Shown here: one piece after another, positions 1 through 11,388 of the stretch
Numbering within the stretch: the stretch's first letter is position 1
Layout of the letters: the number at the start of each line of letters is the position of its first letter
DNA from: Litoditis marina
Lineage: Eukaryota; Nematoda; Chromadorea; Rhabditida; Rhabditidae
Length of the DNA stretch: 64,000 bases
Reading direction: 5' to 3'
Assembly: GCA_964036275.1 (NCBI GenBank)
Contig: OZ038438.1
Coordinates: forward strand, 17,303,918-17,367,917
Notes under the pieces: generated by a model
Database searches by the model: none
What the model was told of the DNA's origin: nothing
The model's input: only the letters and a program-made list of their open reading frames with translations
Made by a program: the position numbers and the translations under genes

Positions 1-872
1 AAAAATGGTATATTAACGATAAAACTTCATCTAAATATGACTTATTCTGGAATTCAGAAGGCCAGATGACGTCAACTTCTAAGAAAATTGACGTGAAATA
101 TGTTTTCGAATGCTGAAAGTTTCATAAAAATGGTCAATTCACGATGAAACTTCATTCAAACATGACGTATTCTGGGATTTTGAAGGGCATATGAAGTAAG
201 TTGTCAGAAGTGCAATGTTGATGTCATATTTTCTTCGAATGATGGTAATACTTGACTAGTGGTCAATTGAGAAAACAATTTTACCACCGTACAGATCAAA
301 CAACCTCTCTACATACCTACGGCATGTATACAAAAATAGAAAAATTCATAAAAAGTGGGGACCCAACGACTGTGAGATTTGTCTTCTGCTGTGCGCCCCT
401 TAGACAACTACTCTCAAATGGAGCAGCTACTGCTACAAAAACCGAAAAATACTAATATACTCAAGTATAACTGTTCATTACAAACATACAAAAGTCGTAA
501 AATATTTTCTCAAACCTGTTAAATAGAATCTACAAATCACAGATGTTAACTCAACGTACTCAATTATAGAGTTCCTGGTTTTGTGCACAATGGTTGGCAT
601 TTTTTGTCATTACTTCAATTCTAGGTGCTATAACGTTTGTCATATTATTCAACAGTTGTTCTCTCTTTCGTAGCTGTGACTTGTAGATTCTATTTAACAG
701 GTTTGAGAAAATATTTTACGACTTTTGTATGTTTGTAATGAACAGTTATACTTGAGTATATTAGTATTTTTCGGTTTTTGTAGCAGTAGCTGCTCCATTT
801 GAGAGTAGTTGTCTAAGGGGCGCACAGCAGAAGACAAATCTCACAGTCGTTGGGTCCCCACTTTTTATGAAT
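1..872. repeat. Foldback repeat, copy A, cut by the window edge
   Basis: Positions 1-250 hold degenerate units of the TGACGTCA-bearing tandem repeat. Positions 346-872 form a long foldback: arms of about 190 bp (346-535 and 680-872) are near-perfect inverted copies around a loop of about 145 bp. The same element recurs at 49469-51246 (opposite orientation) and 59207-61460 (same orientation). It has no coding capacity. The element ends 10 bp before a vang exon, so it lies in a vang intron. Confidence 0.85.
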
Positions 873-882
873 TGTATTTAAG

Positions 883-3020
883 GTTAATGCTCGAGCTTTG
901 ATGGAAGCTGCGGCTCGCAGAAGGTTACCAGGACATAACGAGTTGCTGCAGGATGAAATGGATTGGGAAAGAAGAATAAAAAAGAGAAAGTAAGTTACTG
1001 TTGAACCTCTTTGTTTAAGTGAACTCATCTTCATGACTTTATGTATGGTTTATTTGATTGAGTTCGATTCGCTTGTCGAGTACTGTGTTATTTGTTGCCC
1101 TGTCGACACTATTCTTGGAGCGAAAATAGTATTACGGAGACCAACCTGTCTGTTAGTTGGCTTTCATAGTTTTCTGTCACTGGTTCATTCATCGAAACTG
1201 CTACCAAGGAGTATATATCATTTCAACATCAAGTTCTATTGTAGATACCGGTTGATGGCTTCCGCCGAGGATGCTTTCGCTCATGTGCAAGGAGTTGTTG
1301 ATTCTCAACAGAACAATCAAAAGGTACTTTATGTTTTCACTCCGAACCAGCTGTTTGAAGAAAGAAGTATAACATTATCATTGAAAGTAGTTGATTACGT
1401 ATCGCTAGTTTGTGAGATAGACTTTTGTGTATATGATTTCAAATTTGTTGGCCAACAACTCATTTGATCTCAGTCCGATTGTTGAGTACCTTCTCACGTC
1501 TATTCAGATGATTGGAGAACCGATGGACTCATTGTCCGCTGCTCAGAGCGTGTTCACAGTAATCATGCGACCTCTCAACAAGTATTTGAAGTTGACACGG
1601 CAACAACAGAAACATCCTGCCGATACCGTCACACAGCATATTGAACGGTTAGTTCTCGAGTTAGAGTTATTGATGGAAATAAAACAATCCTACTGGAAGC
1701 AACGCGTTGCTCACGTTTATAATAATCGCAACACGTACGAGAGTACATTATTGGTGTTGATAACAAGACTATATCATTGTTTAGCTTGAATGTTTCAGGT
1801 GTCTCAGTATGCGGCTCGGCCATCGTACCTTTTTGGAACGTTTCTTTAGCAGTAAATTTCCTGCAAGTGTGAGTCTTTACCATCTGTATGTGCCATAATG
1901 ATTTGGCTGCAAATCGTCTACGTCTTCGTAAACTACATACAACAGAATCGCGACATCATACAAGAAACCGGCTTCCTTCTGACTTTTTCGTGAATATTCA
2001 GTTCAATTTTTTGATGAAAAGTCTCATATATCAAAAACATTTGTCAGAACTAGCTGATTCACCTCTCCTGCGCTAACAGGTTTTTATAGTTTGTATAAAT
2101 ACGGTAGAAGCTTTATTACTTTTTGACCTAGTTTCTTGTCTTATAGTTTTTTATTCCAGGACGTTGTAAGTGAGTCTAAGTGGTCTATTATATCGGATGA
2201 TCAGGCCTCAGCTCCAATCCAACATGGTACAACCTTTCTGCTTCGATCTCATAATAAGGTCAGTTGACAACATACATTTGTCTTAGTTTTCAAACACCTT
2301 CAGAGTGCATCAAACGTTATTCAGGTATGTAAATAGTCTCCATGAGCGGCAAATTTCTTCTCGAGCCGACTCTTCCCGAACCAAAACCGAACCAGTTGGT
2401 TCGGTGAGAAACCGAACCGTTCGCGTACTCAAACCGGCATGAAACCGAACCAAAATCTAATAAACATTACGCAGACGACCAATTTCAGCGTTAATTACTT
2501 GAATTGGTTCGGTTCCACCTTTGTTGGCCTGAATTTGGTTCTGGTTAACTGGTTCGGGAAGAATAGGTTCGGTTTTGGTTCGGGAAGAGTCGGTTCAAGA
2601 AGGAATTCATCTGCATGAGCACATAAGGGGATATCATATTATGCGCGGCGACAATTCTGAGCTTTTCGAAACATTCCTATCTAGGTTATATGTTTCTATC
2701 ATGAACTTGTTTTTTTTAACAAAAACCTGCCTTTTCACAAAAACCCTTTTTAACAATAATGTAACTATACTTACCTTTCTGAGAATAACTGAATAGTGAG
2801 ATTGTAAGTGACTGGCATAGAGCCTCAGTCCCTTCTCAATTAAAAATGTTTTGTCTTAATGTCATCATAATTCGCAACGTTGTTTTTATTTCAGGACGAC
2901 AATGCAGGTGTGCAGCTGTTGTGTACCGTTAGCTCTCTCCCCTTCTTCAACCTAACGGAACAGTCTCGTTCTTCAATCAGCAAGTTTGCCCTCAAGATCA
3001 GTAGTGAATCTTCTGTCTAA
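883..3020 (+). CDS. vang: Van Gogh/Strabismus planar-polarity protein, C-terminal half
   Basis: Van Gogh/Strabismus (VANGL) is a four-pass membrane protein of planar cell polarity that recruits Prickle and Dishevelled; this window holds the C-terminal cytoplasmic part. Exons by splice site and phase: 883-989, 1245-1323, 1508-1647, 1799-1868, 2160-2258, 2895-3020, giving 206 residues and TAA. Family hallmarks seen: an AAARRR basic stretch, HNELLQDEMDWERRIKKRK, AEDAFAHVQ, KYLKLTRQQQ and FLERFFSSKFPA, each matching a VANGL segment in order. The protein ends SESSV, a class I PDZ ligand like the vertebrate ETSV end. The membrane segments lie upstream of the window. The 3' end faces the GGA gene tail to tail, 570 bp away. 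A MITE sits in the last intron. Recognition rests on remembered family sequence, not a search. Confidence 0.9.
2363..2598. mobile_element. MITE-like inverted-repeat element in the vang last intron
   Basis: About 236 bp bounded by inverted repeats of at least 27 bp (CCGACTCTTCCCGAACCAAA at the left, its complement at the right), with further GGTTCGGTTT repeats inside. It has no ORF of note. It lies in the intron 2259-2894. Confidence 0.8.
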
Positions 3021-3589
3021 TGCCTAGTCGACAATAGCATGGATTGCTATTTCTTTCTTCTCCATGCCTTTCAGCTTCCTATGTGCTCTACGAAACGGTT
3101 GAATTTTATCGATTCACTTATTACTACCTTTTCCTCTACTTTGATTTTTTGACGTTGAGTGACTTTTCCTTCTAACGGGTCCTTTTATATTGTTTGTGAT
3201 TTAAGTTAACAGTGTATTGTTGACTGTTCACCATTTATTCACAGTATTAACCGCTCGATTCGAATCTCAACTTTATTCTCTCATATTTTCAGTCGTTTGA
3301 CGGAATTTGACAATCTCACATTTATTTGTTGTTTAATTTAATTATCTTGTGCATTTTTGCCTGCTTTGCGTGAAACGCTTCCTAAGATCTGTCTAGTGTT
3401 CTCATCATATTCCTCAGTTCAATCTGCTAATGTTTGTTACCCTATTTAATCATGTCAAATTCATTGCCACAATGGACGTTTTACCTCATATTCTCTGTGT
3501 GCAATGAAAGAAGACACTTCATTTCATAAAGTATTTGGCACAAAATGATATGGCTCAATTTCGGTCTCATTGCGTCCACTTCTCTTCAC
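3021..3589. other. Convergent 3' spacer between vang and GGA
   Basis: A T-rich spacer of 569 bp holding both 3' UTRs. On the minus strand an AATAAA (plus-strand TTTATT near 3318) lies about 270 bp past the GGA stop and could be its poly(A) signal. Nothing else is seen. Confidence 0.5.
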
Positions 3590-6500
3590 TCATCTTAAGG
3601 AAAGAACGAAACTTGATGTCACGGTCCTTTCGTAGTGCAATGTGAAACAAATGGATAGGTCCAGCTCCACCTGTAAATAGTTGATTGTTTCATATAACGT
3701 AGTTCTCTTGTAGGACATATATAGAACCCGCCAAACAGCTGGCAGCTAGGTTATTCGAAAACGACATCTTGCAGGAATTTCATAACATCGTTTTTTTCTG
3801 TGACCCACCTCTGATATGTCCATCAACGGGGAAACATGTAGTTTCATATATGCCGTGGATATGGGCGAAGGGGGAGATAAACCCGGCAACAGGGGCAGTT
3901 CACTCTCGTCCAACTTGAGCTGTACGTTCTGAAATAGTTTTCATGAATACTGGTTATCCTAGTATCAGATGACCGCTACTCGACCAACACCTCCACTTTC
4001 TTTGTACTCTATTTCACGAGCCGGTGAACTACTACAGTATGATATACAGTATACACTATGTAATACAATATAAACATATATTTATGTATCCCACTGTAGT
4101 GCATATGGTTTGTCTATCAACCTGGTTAAACGATACATCTAGTAAGTTATGTAAGTATTTTTATTTGTGATTTTACTCTTCATTACTCCGTCCGACTCGC
4201 CTCTTTTACTATTGGTCATGATGAAGAAGTCGGTTCAGTTGACAGTAAAACTACCAAAGCTACTACTAGTACAGATTGGGTGTTGTTGATTAAGGTTGAT
4301 GTCGACTAACAAGTTCCAACTACATCTAATCAGTTTGTTCGCTTCAGTTAGTTTACATTGGCATTGTAGCGATACTCAATCCCACGGCTAAAATTAAAAC
4401 GATGTATTCGCTTACCAGGCTGTTTGTGGTGACATTTATTCGAACATTCGTGACATCTTCAACGTTCATACTCAACAATGTCATCAGGAATACGCAATTT
4501 TTGTCACTCTTCTGCTTTGCTGTCATGCTGTAAGCAAACTTTCCTATATAATACTGAAACTATTTGTTTCACGGATCTACGAGAACGTCATGTTGATTGA
4601 TTTGTAAACTTTTCTTGGTTATCTCACAATTTTTCTTGATTATCTCACAGCCGGACCATCATATTTTCCGAATTATCCAATGACTTCAACTGACCGATAT
4701 GCTAGTACTCTGATGTTCATTGTATCGAGTATGACCACCGGATCCTGCACACCTGCAAGTACACTGCACGTGAGACCGCACGCAATCTACTATGGAATTC
4801 GGTGACGGGTCGCCGGCGATGTCGCCGGAAGGGGTTGATGGCGAGTCGCCGCTTTTCGGGTCGCCGGCGACATCGCCGGCGAGTCGCCAATCACCTTATA
4901 TGATTCTTTCGCTTTTTAGCAATGATCTTTCTGTGACAGAAAATATTTTTTCAAAAGTAAATTAGCGCGTTAACGAGTCGAGAACCATATTTACGTGATT
5001 TAACAATTATAGTCTTAAGTAAACATCCATTTGTCACTCTCCGGAATCGAACCCACGACCTTCGGCGTACTGCGGCGCACACATCCTCTCGGCCATCCCG
5101 CTACGGTTTTTGAAGCGCAGCGAAGAGCTAAGTATTGCGCACCCAGCGCATTCAAACTAATGGTCGGACTAACTAATGATTGCTAATAAACTGTAATGAT
5201 TCTATTGCGAATAAAATTCAAGTCTGTTGAAGAAGATCTCACTGTTTTTCGATTATATCACGATAGCAATAAACTGTCTTCAAAATCTTGTTTCTTTTCC
5301 TAAAGTGATATGTTTTGGCCAAACTGGGGAGTATGTTCCGTAACAGATGTATAATACTTTGAATAATAACAAATAGTATCTCTCTACTTGAATTTTAGTT
5401 TGTAATGGATGTTAAACAGCTGCTCTGATAAGTTCCAAACGCACTACACGGGCAGATCTCCAATGCGATCTCATAAGTTGATGGAAAGTTTATGTAAACT
5501 TTCCATCTCACTCAAATGATGACATTATACTGGTTGTTATCAAGCATGGTAAGATCAAAACTTCCTTTCAATCGTGCTCCAACTACTTAGCTATCGAATC
5601 ACGCTACTTGGCGAGTCGCCGGCGACAGTTACCAAACTTCTTCTCAAAATCCCTATTGAAGACGCACAAATCGCATTTTTCACTCTCGCACATGTTTGTA
5701 CCTCACAACAAACTGGAATAAAAGTCTAGGTGTTATCAAAGGTTTCCAAGTTCGGCGACTCGCCGGCGATATGAGGAGCATATCGAAATGAGTGGCGACT
5801 CGCCGCCGACAACCTCTGTTTATTTTTCACGGTTCGTATGAGTTATACAAGCAAAAGTCGTCTTTCGGTATCATTTTTGTCATAGCCGTTGGAGTTTACC
5901 CACAAAATGCACTCAAACTTTTTTTGGGTGTTCTCGATGGAAAAAATATTTTCGGCTTCGGCGACTTGCCGGCGACCCCAGGGACAATGCGAAATGTTTG
6001 GCGACTCGCCGGCGACAACTTCGGAGCTTTGGTTCAAGTGGCGACCCGCCGGCGACCTCAATATATCGCCGGCGACTCGCCGGCGGTATCCCGGCGACCC
6101 CTCTGCCCCGCCGGCGAGTCGCCGCCAAATTCCAGAGTAGTTAATTGAATCTTTCGTAAATGTAGAATTTACTACTTTTGTTCAAAATAAGCCCACACTG
6201 GGTAAAATGTGCCTGGTTGGGTGAAGTAAATGAACGTACATAGTGATGAGGTTGTCGATGAGAGATGAGAAACTGTGTCGGCAGAAAATCCAGCCACACT
6301 TTGCTGAAAAATATTCGACGATCTCGTAAATAAAACTTTAATAATTCATTGATTGCTATCCAATAGTTAATAGATTAGTACTGACGGACACACATATTTT
6401 TAGAGTCCAATGAAATTTGAGAAAAGTTGGCGTATACTCCTAGAAGGCCCAAGGGAGGAAATAAGGAAAACACAAACCTCAGTTGATAGTTTTTCTATGT

Positions 6501-6695
6501 TCTCAAACACACTATCTGCAGCATTTGTGGTGGAGCAAAGATCATTCAGGGTGGGTTTAGCCACTTTGAACCTGAAAGTCATTGAGTGGTAGAGCATATT
6601 CGAGAGACTAACCTATTCTATGCATAGTTTCGTTAGAACATAGGTTTGCTGAAAAGTGAGTTAGCTAACACTCTGTAATAGGAGTGAATAGTCAA

Positions 6696-6770
<75 letters not shown>

Positions 6771-9700
6771 TCTTTCTCTCCCTCTCTTTTACGAGTATAA
6801 CGGTGAAAATCGTCTGAAAACGTGATTGCAGGCTGCCAAGTTCTCATTGGAATGTGAAGATCTATAGACTATACTGAACTAACGTGGATACGGCTGTTGA
6901 TGATGTTGCAAATAGGTCGCCATCAATGAGGCTGGTAAGTGATAAGTGGGAATGCTCATTCATCACCTTCTTACACGAACGTCGAGGCAATGCAGGTGTC
7001 ATTGTCTGAACACGGTCTTTCAACTTTCTTTTAATAAGTAATCACTCTAATTCTTAGTATAATTAGGTTACATTTCTGTGCTCAACCGAGTGAAAGCTGG
7101 TTTGCTTCATTCACTTGAGTTGTCATCAATTAACAACATTTTTAGTTGTTGAAGTAGGATAATCCGCGGTTCAGGTTCACGCTTCACTTTTATCATGACA
7201 ATGATGGGCTGTGTGTGTTTGAGTTTGAGATCCCCTTAGTATAATTTATAGAGATGTTTGATCCTGGCCGAGTATATTCACTGGTAGCAAGCACTCGCTC
7301 CACTCGGAATGAAATTTGACTCAGCATCGTTTCTCTCGTTTCCGAGCAAACAGAGTATTCAAACATATCACGTACCCTATCGAAGCCGATGAAAGGAACA
7401 TCCTGGCAGGTGTCGGGAGCTGGAGATGGAAGTGGCACCAAAGATGGGGGCAAAGAAGGAGATGAAGTAGATACTATAGGAGAGAGAACCTGGGACGCTT
7501 CTATCACCTCTGGAGGACATGTTCCTAGCAGATCTGTAAAGATTGCAATTCATATAAGGGTACTACTCTACTGTGTCGGAGTTTTTCTTTCACATACTGA
7601 GTATTTTAATCTAATTTGAGACACTTAGGTTCAAGAGAGGGCAAATATTTGTGGGTGGTGGGAATTTTGATTTCAATCGTAAATGAGCCGCACAATTGAC
7701 AGCTTTCCGACAGTATCATAAAGAGAAGATAAATAGTAGCAGTAGAATAATAGTAGAAATGTAGTTGTTTTCCCAGTTTTTTTATTATCCATTCATCACG
7801 TTTTCAATCTGAACATTGTGTCTGAACGTTGATCCAACATAATATGGATAATTAATTATTATTTATATTGAGCCGGACCAGCGCATTCCTCCTGGGATCC
7901 CCCGTTGTGTGGTCGTCTCGGCTGCATGTCCGTGAAACATCGGTACTTCTGAATCCATTTATTCACCTGTAATACAGCAGTGGTCCTGAATCCACTGTAA
8001 CGTTGATTCTCTCAAGTTCTCACTCGGATGATACTGCTGATTCGGAACCAGTTCCCACCCCACATCTTACTTCGAAGTTCAACTTCAGTTTTCAACCACT
8101 ATCCCACCACGATACGCCAGATCAATGTTATAACTATGAATAAAAGAGAAATTGAACGAGTTTTGAAAAGCAGTCTAATTTTCATCCCGACCGTTGAGAA
8201 ATTATTGTTTCCAGCGTTGGGAAACGAACCTGATCATTGATGTGTAGAATCTCAGTTAGTACTGGATCCGTGGTTTCCGCCGCTTCTCCCGCATATCGAA
8301 ATAGAGTGGGTCGCAGGTTCATTAACTCATCAAACGCTTTCTGCAAACACACCTTACTTAGTATCTCTAATTGATTTTCCGAGTATTCAGAAAACTTCGT
8401 ATTTCCGTAACTGTTTCATTTTTCACAATTTCCCTTCAATGGACACCTTCCTTATCCTTGACCTGAAAAACCGTTGTGAAAAATTCGTGAAAAACAGATC
8501 TGGATCTGATGTTTTGAGTGGATGATGCTCCGATCTTCTGTCCATAATTTGTGGACTAAAAGAGTGAAATATCTCAATCTCGAATACTTTGATCGTATTT
8601 CATTAGTGAGTTTTATCAATTCGCCCACCGTAATTCTGTCGTAGGGCACATTTTCTGCGGACATTCCAATGGCTTCTGCTGTCTTCTCCACCATGCACAT
8701 TTGGATGTGCTCACAGAGTTTGAGGGCCCGTTCCAGGTCGGTTCTCCTCGTGTGCTCCTTTTCCGTCTTGTGCTCGTTCTACAAAAAGAGATAGATGGAT
8801 AATAACTGTGAAAGGAACCAAATGTTAGTAGGCTCAACATTTACCCGGTCAAGTTTCAACTCATTTTAAGCAGCTGGTCACGAGAAACTGAACGCTATTT
8901 CGCTGTTTTCTGTTGTCCACTTACATTTCTGACAAGGCTTTTAATGAGTCTGTTGGCAGCCTGGAGGTCTTCTGGCTTGCCGCTCCGAAGGAGATCCTTC
9001 AGAAGACGAGACTTCTCCTCGTCCTCAAACTCGGCTACCTTCGGAGCTGGACCTTCAATCAGAGAATCACTCATCTCCTGACATGACACTTTTTCGTTAA
9101 TAAATGCAGTAAGATGGTTTACATATTAGTGTGAGGATACATGTGCTGTAATACATAGACATGCAGACTACACATTACTGTATTACTACGCCCAACTGCC
9201 TCCCTTCCGCCCAGTGTACTGTATAGTTTTGGGCACTCCTCATGAGCCGTTGGCGGCTTGGCATTCGCCGAGGTAGAATTTCAATGGAAAAATTTAAAGC
9301 TATTGTGCATCGAGGACTTCGGAAATTTTTATGAGAACTGATCCAAATTGTTCATTGGCAAGCTGCCAAAATATCAACTGGAATAATGACACCTATATCT
9401 TGAATGTGATTATTTATCAACCTATAATAGTTTTATAGCTTTTTGAGGTACCTGGTACAATCATTATTCGTTCTTCCGCGACATCCGGGTCCTGGCTGAT
9501 CACTTTGTGTTCTTTCAAAGTATCATAGACCTGTAAATAGAGTTACAGCCCCATCATTAATTACAGGATGTTGAACTCAACCGGTCGAATTTTTAACACA
9601 TCCCTGATTAGTTGCGTCTTTACGATCGAGCTATTTCGGAACTATATAGTTGTTATCAGGAACGTAATTCCTCATTGGTATTAAAGTTCGCAACCTGTAC

Positions 9701-11388
9701 ACATTTCATTGGAACAAATTGAGCAACAAGAATATATTTGAGTGTCTAACCTCCTTGAACTTCTCCACGTGCCTCATTGACTTCTGCCAGGTATACAACA
9801 GCTCAATCGCCAGATTTCTCACCTGCAGATAGAGTCTATGCCAACGTATAACATTGTTGAATATGTTGCTTCGGATGAGCATTTGTGTTGGAAGCGTTGA
9901 GTATTCCAGTATAATCATTTTAAACGACTATAAACTAATTGGAAACGTTGAGAAGCTAATGAATTACAGGCTTACGATAATAAAGCATGGTCCTTGAAGG
10001 ACAATAGAAAGGTACTCGCTCATAGTTATTATTTAAAAAAAGTGTAAACGATGAATGTCACGTTGTCGAAACGTTGCGTCTAGGCACTACAAATAATCAT
10101 AGCAATATTAGTTTCGATACAAGCAATTCATTGTGTTTCTATGCATCTCAAGTGAAAACGTTGCGGCTTTTCGTATAGATAGGTATAGTTCCTAAGACAG
10201 TTTGCCACTCACCTCAGTGGATGTTTGTGTTCCGAGATACTTGGGAGTTATTAGTTTGACCAACTGGTTGAGGAAACGGAATTTGCCAACTCTGGTATGC
10301 ACCTTCTCTCCACACCTCCGTACTAACTGATCCACTACCTATACAAGAAGTAAGTTGAATATTCACGTAAAGTTAGCATTCTAATGAGGCATTGTGCACG
10401 TTGTCTTTTCACGGTTCTGAGTTCTACTGTGTTTAACATGTTTCACGTGACTGTGCAATTGACTGACAGTATAAACGAGTCTTAGCTGCGATCGGGTATG
10501 AAAGTTATCGACACATGGAAATCTCGTTTCCATTAAATAAACCGAACACGTATAAAACATGTAGTGATAGAATCCTTTTTCGAGAACTTTGAGAGAGTCT
10601 GAGAGTTTCAGGCAGAAGTAAAACAGTCCAGTTAGTCTGCCAGATAGTGAGATAACAAGGGATGATGTGTTTGTGATGTATGAATGAAAAAGATAAACCT
10701 GCAATGCGAATAGAGCTTCATCTTGATCCGGACTGACAATTTTATGGGAAAGAATGGCGGTCGCTACTTGGGCCCCCTCCAGCTGCAAAAGAATTACACA
10801 CAATGGTTTCATCAAATTATAATACAACTTAATATAGTTTGGTCGTATTAACATGAGATAACAACGAAAATTTATAAAACCTGCCTCTGAGTTAACCCTA
10901 TCACAAAGATGTGAAATGTTCGACTTTCTCGAACTTTCGTCCACATATGGATCTGTTGCTCTACCTGTAATAATGCATTAGAAAAACAAAATGTAAATAT
11001 TACTGTATTATTATAGTTTACGTTAATATACTAATATTTTCAAAAACATGGTATAATTAACAGTGAATTTAACAGTTAATGTAGAAAGAAAAGAAATTTT
11101 TTCCTAGGTTAATTAAAATTTATGGGTTACATTTTGTTCGCATCGTTTCGCCGTTAAAGCTGTTATATTTTACTAAGTTGTCCTATATCTTACTAAATTG
11201 TTGTATATTTCACCAAAACCAAAGGTTTTCTTACCGTTTTCCGAAAACATACAAAAAAAATCTTCAAATGACTGTAGAGTAAAGAACGAAAGATGAGTTG
11301 CATTTGGTTGACTTCTGTTTTTCGCGAACTCAAAAATATGCAAAATCAACTCACTTATCCAGTATTCAATTGGTTCAACTTGTTTCAT
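3590..11388 (-). CDS. GGA-type Arf-dependent clathrin adaptor (VHS-GAT-hinge-GAE)
   Basis: GGAs are monomeric adaptors that sort cargo from trans-Golgi to endosomes: VHS binds acidic-dileucine cargo tails, GAT binds Arf-GTP and ubiquitin, GAE binds accessory proteins. Nineteen phase-consistent exons, 5' to 3': 11388-11355, 10964-10885, 10782-10699, 10338-10213, 9822-9751, 9530-9459, 9077-8925, 8778-8629, 8340-8230, 7966-7879, 7533-7376, 7005-6975, 6931-6892, 6571-6478, 6303-6240, 4752-4695, 4527-4416, 3928-3809, 3670-3590. They total 1728 nt (575 residues), slightly short for the family. VHS shows EYWISRATDP, GAQVATAILSHKI and VGKFRFLNQLVKLITPKYLG. GAT shows DEEKSRLLKDLL and LRPTLFRYA. The hinge is Ser/Pro rich with DLLG. 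GAE shows NVQLKLDESELPLLPG and a final VELDLSICFTLHYE. The intron after 10885 appears to be GC-AG. The two small hinge exons (7005-6892) are the least certain; an unspliced reading would stop at 7193. Confidence 0.85.
4787..6140. mobile_element. GC-rich inverted-repeat DNA element in a GGA intron
   Basis: The ends match as inverted repeats: CTACTATGGAATTCGG at 4787 and, inverted, CTACTCTGGAATTTGG ending at 6140. Inside each end (about 4806-4894 and 5753-6133) are dense repeats of GTCGCCGGCGAC-type palindromes. The AT-rich middle carries a tRNA-like segment. No transposase ORF is present; the ORFs at its right end are by-products of the GC repeats. The element lies wholly inside the GGA intron 4753-6239, between hinge and GAE exons. 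A non-autonomous DNA transposon is the likely origin. No convincing target-site duplication is seen. Confidence 0.75.
5033..5104 (-). repeat. tRNA-like segment (SINE head or tRNA pseudogene)
   Basis: Read on the minus strand, it has a box A-like TGGCCGAGAGG and a box B GGTTCGATTCC about 30 nt further on, as in Leu/Ser-type tRNAs. The outer ends do not pair into an acceptor stem, so an intact tRNA gene is unlikely. It lies inside the 4787-6140 element. Confidence 0.55.
6698..6790. repeat. (CT)n microsatellite
   Basis: About 90 bp of nearly pure CT dinucleotides, with a few interruptions near the end, in the GGA intron between exons 6892-6931 and 6478-6571. Confidence 0.95.
10313..10528. repeat. 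Source copy of a 216-bp duplication including a GGA exon start
   Basis: 216 bp nearly identical to 12105-12320 at a constant offset of 1792. It includes the first 26 nt of GGA exon 10338-10213, its acceptor, and adjoining intron. The reading frame of the source gene is intact. Confidence 0.9.

Noticed and set aside
5033..5104. Functional tRNA gene on the minus strand
   Set aside because: Box A and B are good but the acceptor stem does not pair.
5792..6148. Overlapping ORFs rich in Arg, Pro and Ala
   Set aside because: Several frames are open only because of the GC-rich palindromic repeats at the right end of the inverted-repeat element.
7193..7375. GGA ending at a stop at 7193 without a GAE domain
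   Set aside because: Unmistakable GAE exons were found at 4752-3590 in matching phase, and the full 19-exon chain divides by three.
10381..10944. 187-codon minus-strand ORF as one exon
   Set aside because: It joins two GGA exons through an open intron and runs on into the next intron; family alignment supports splicing.
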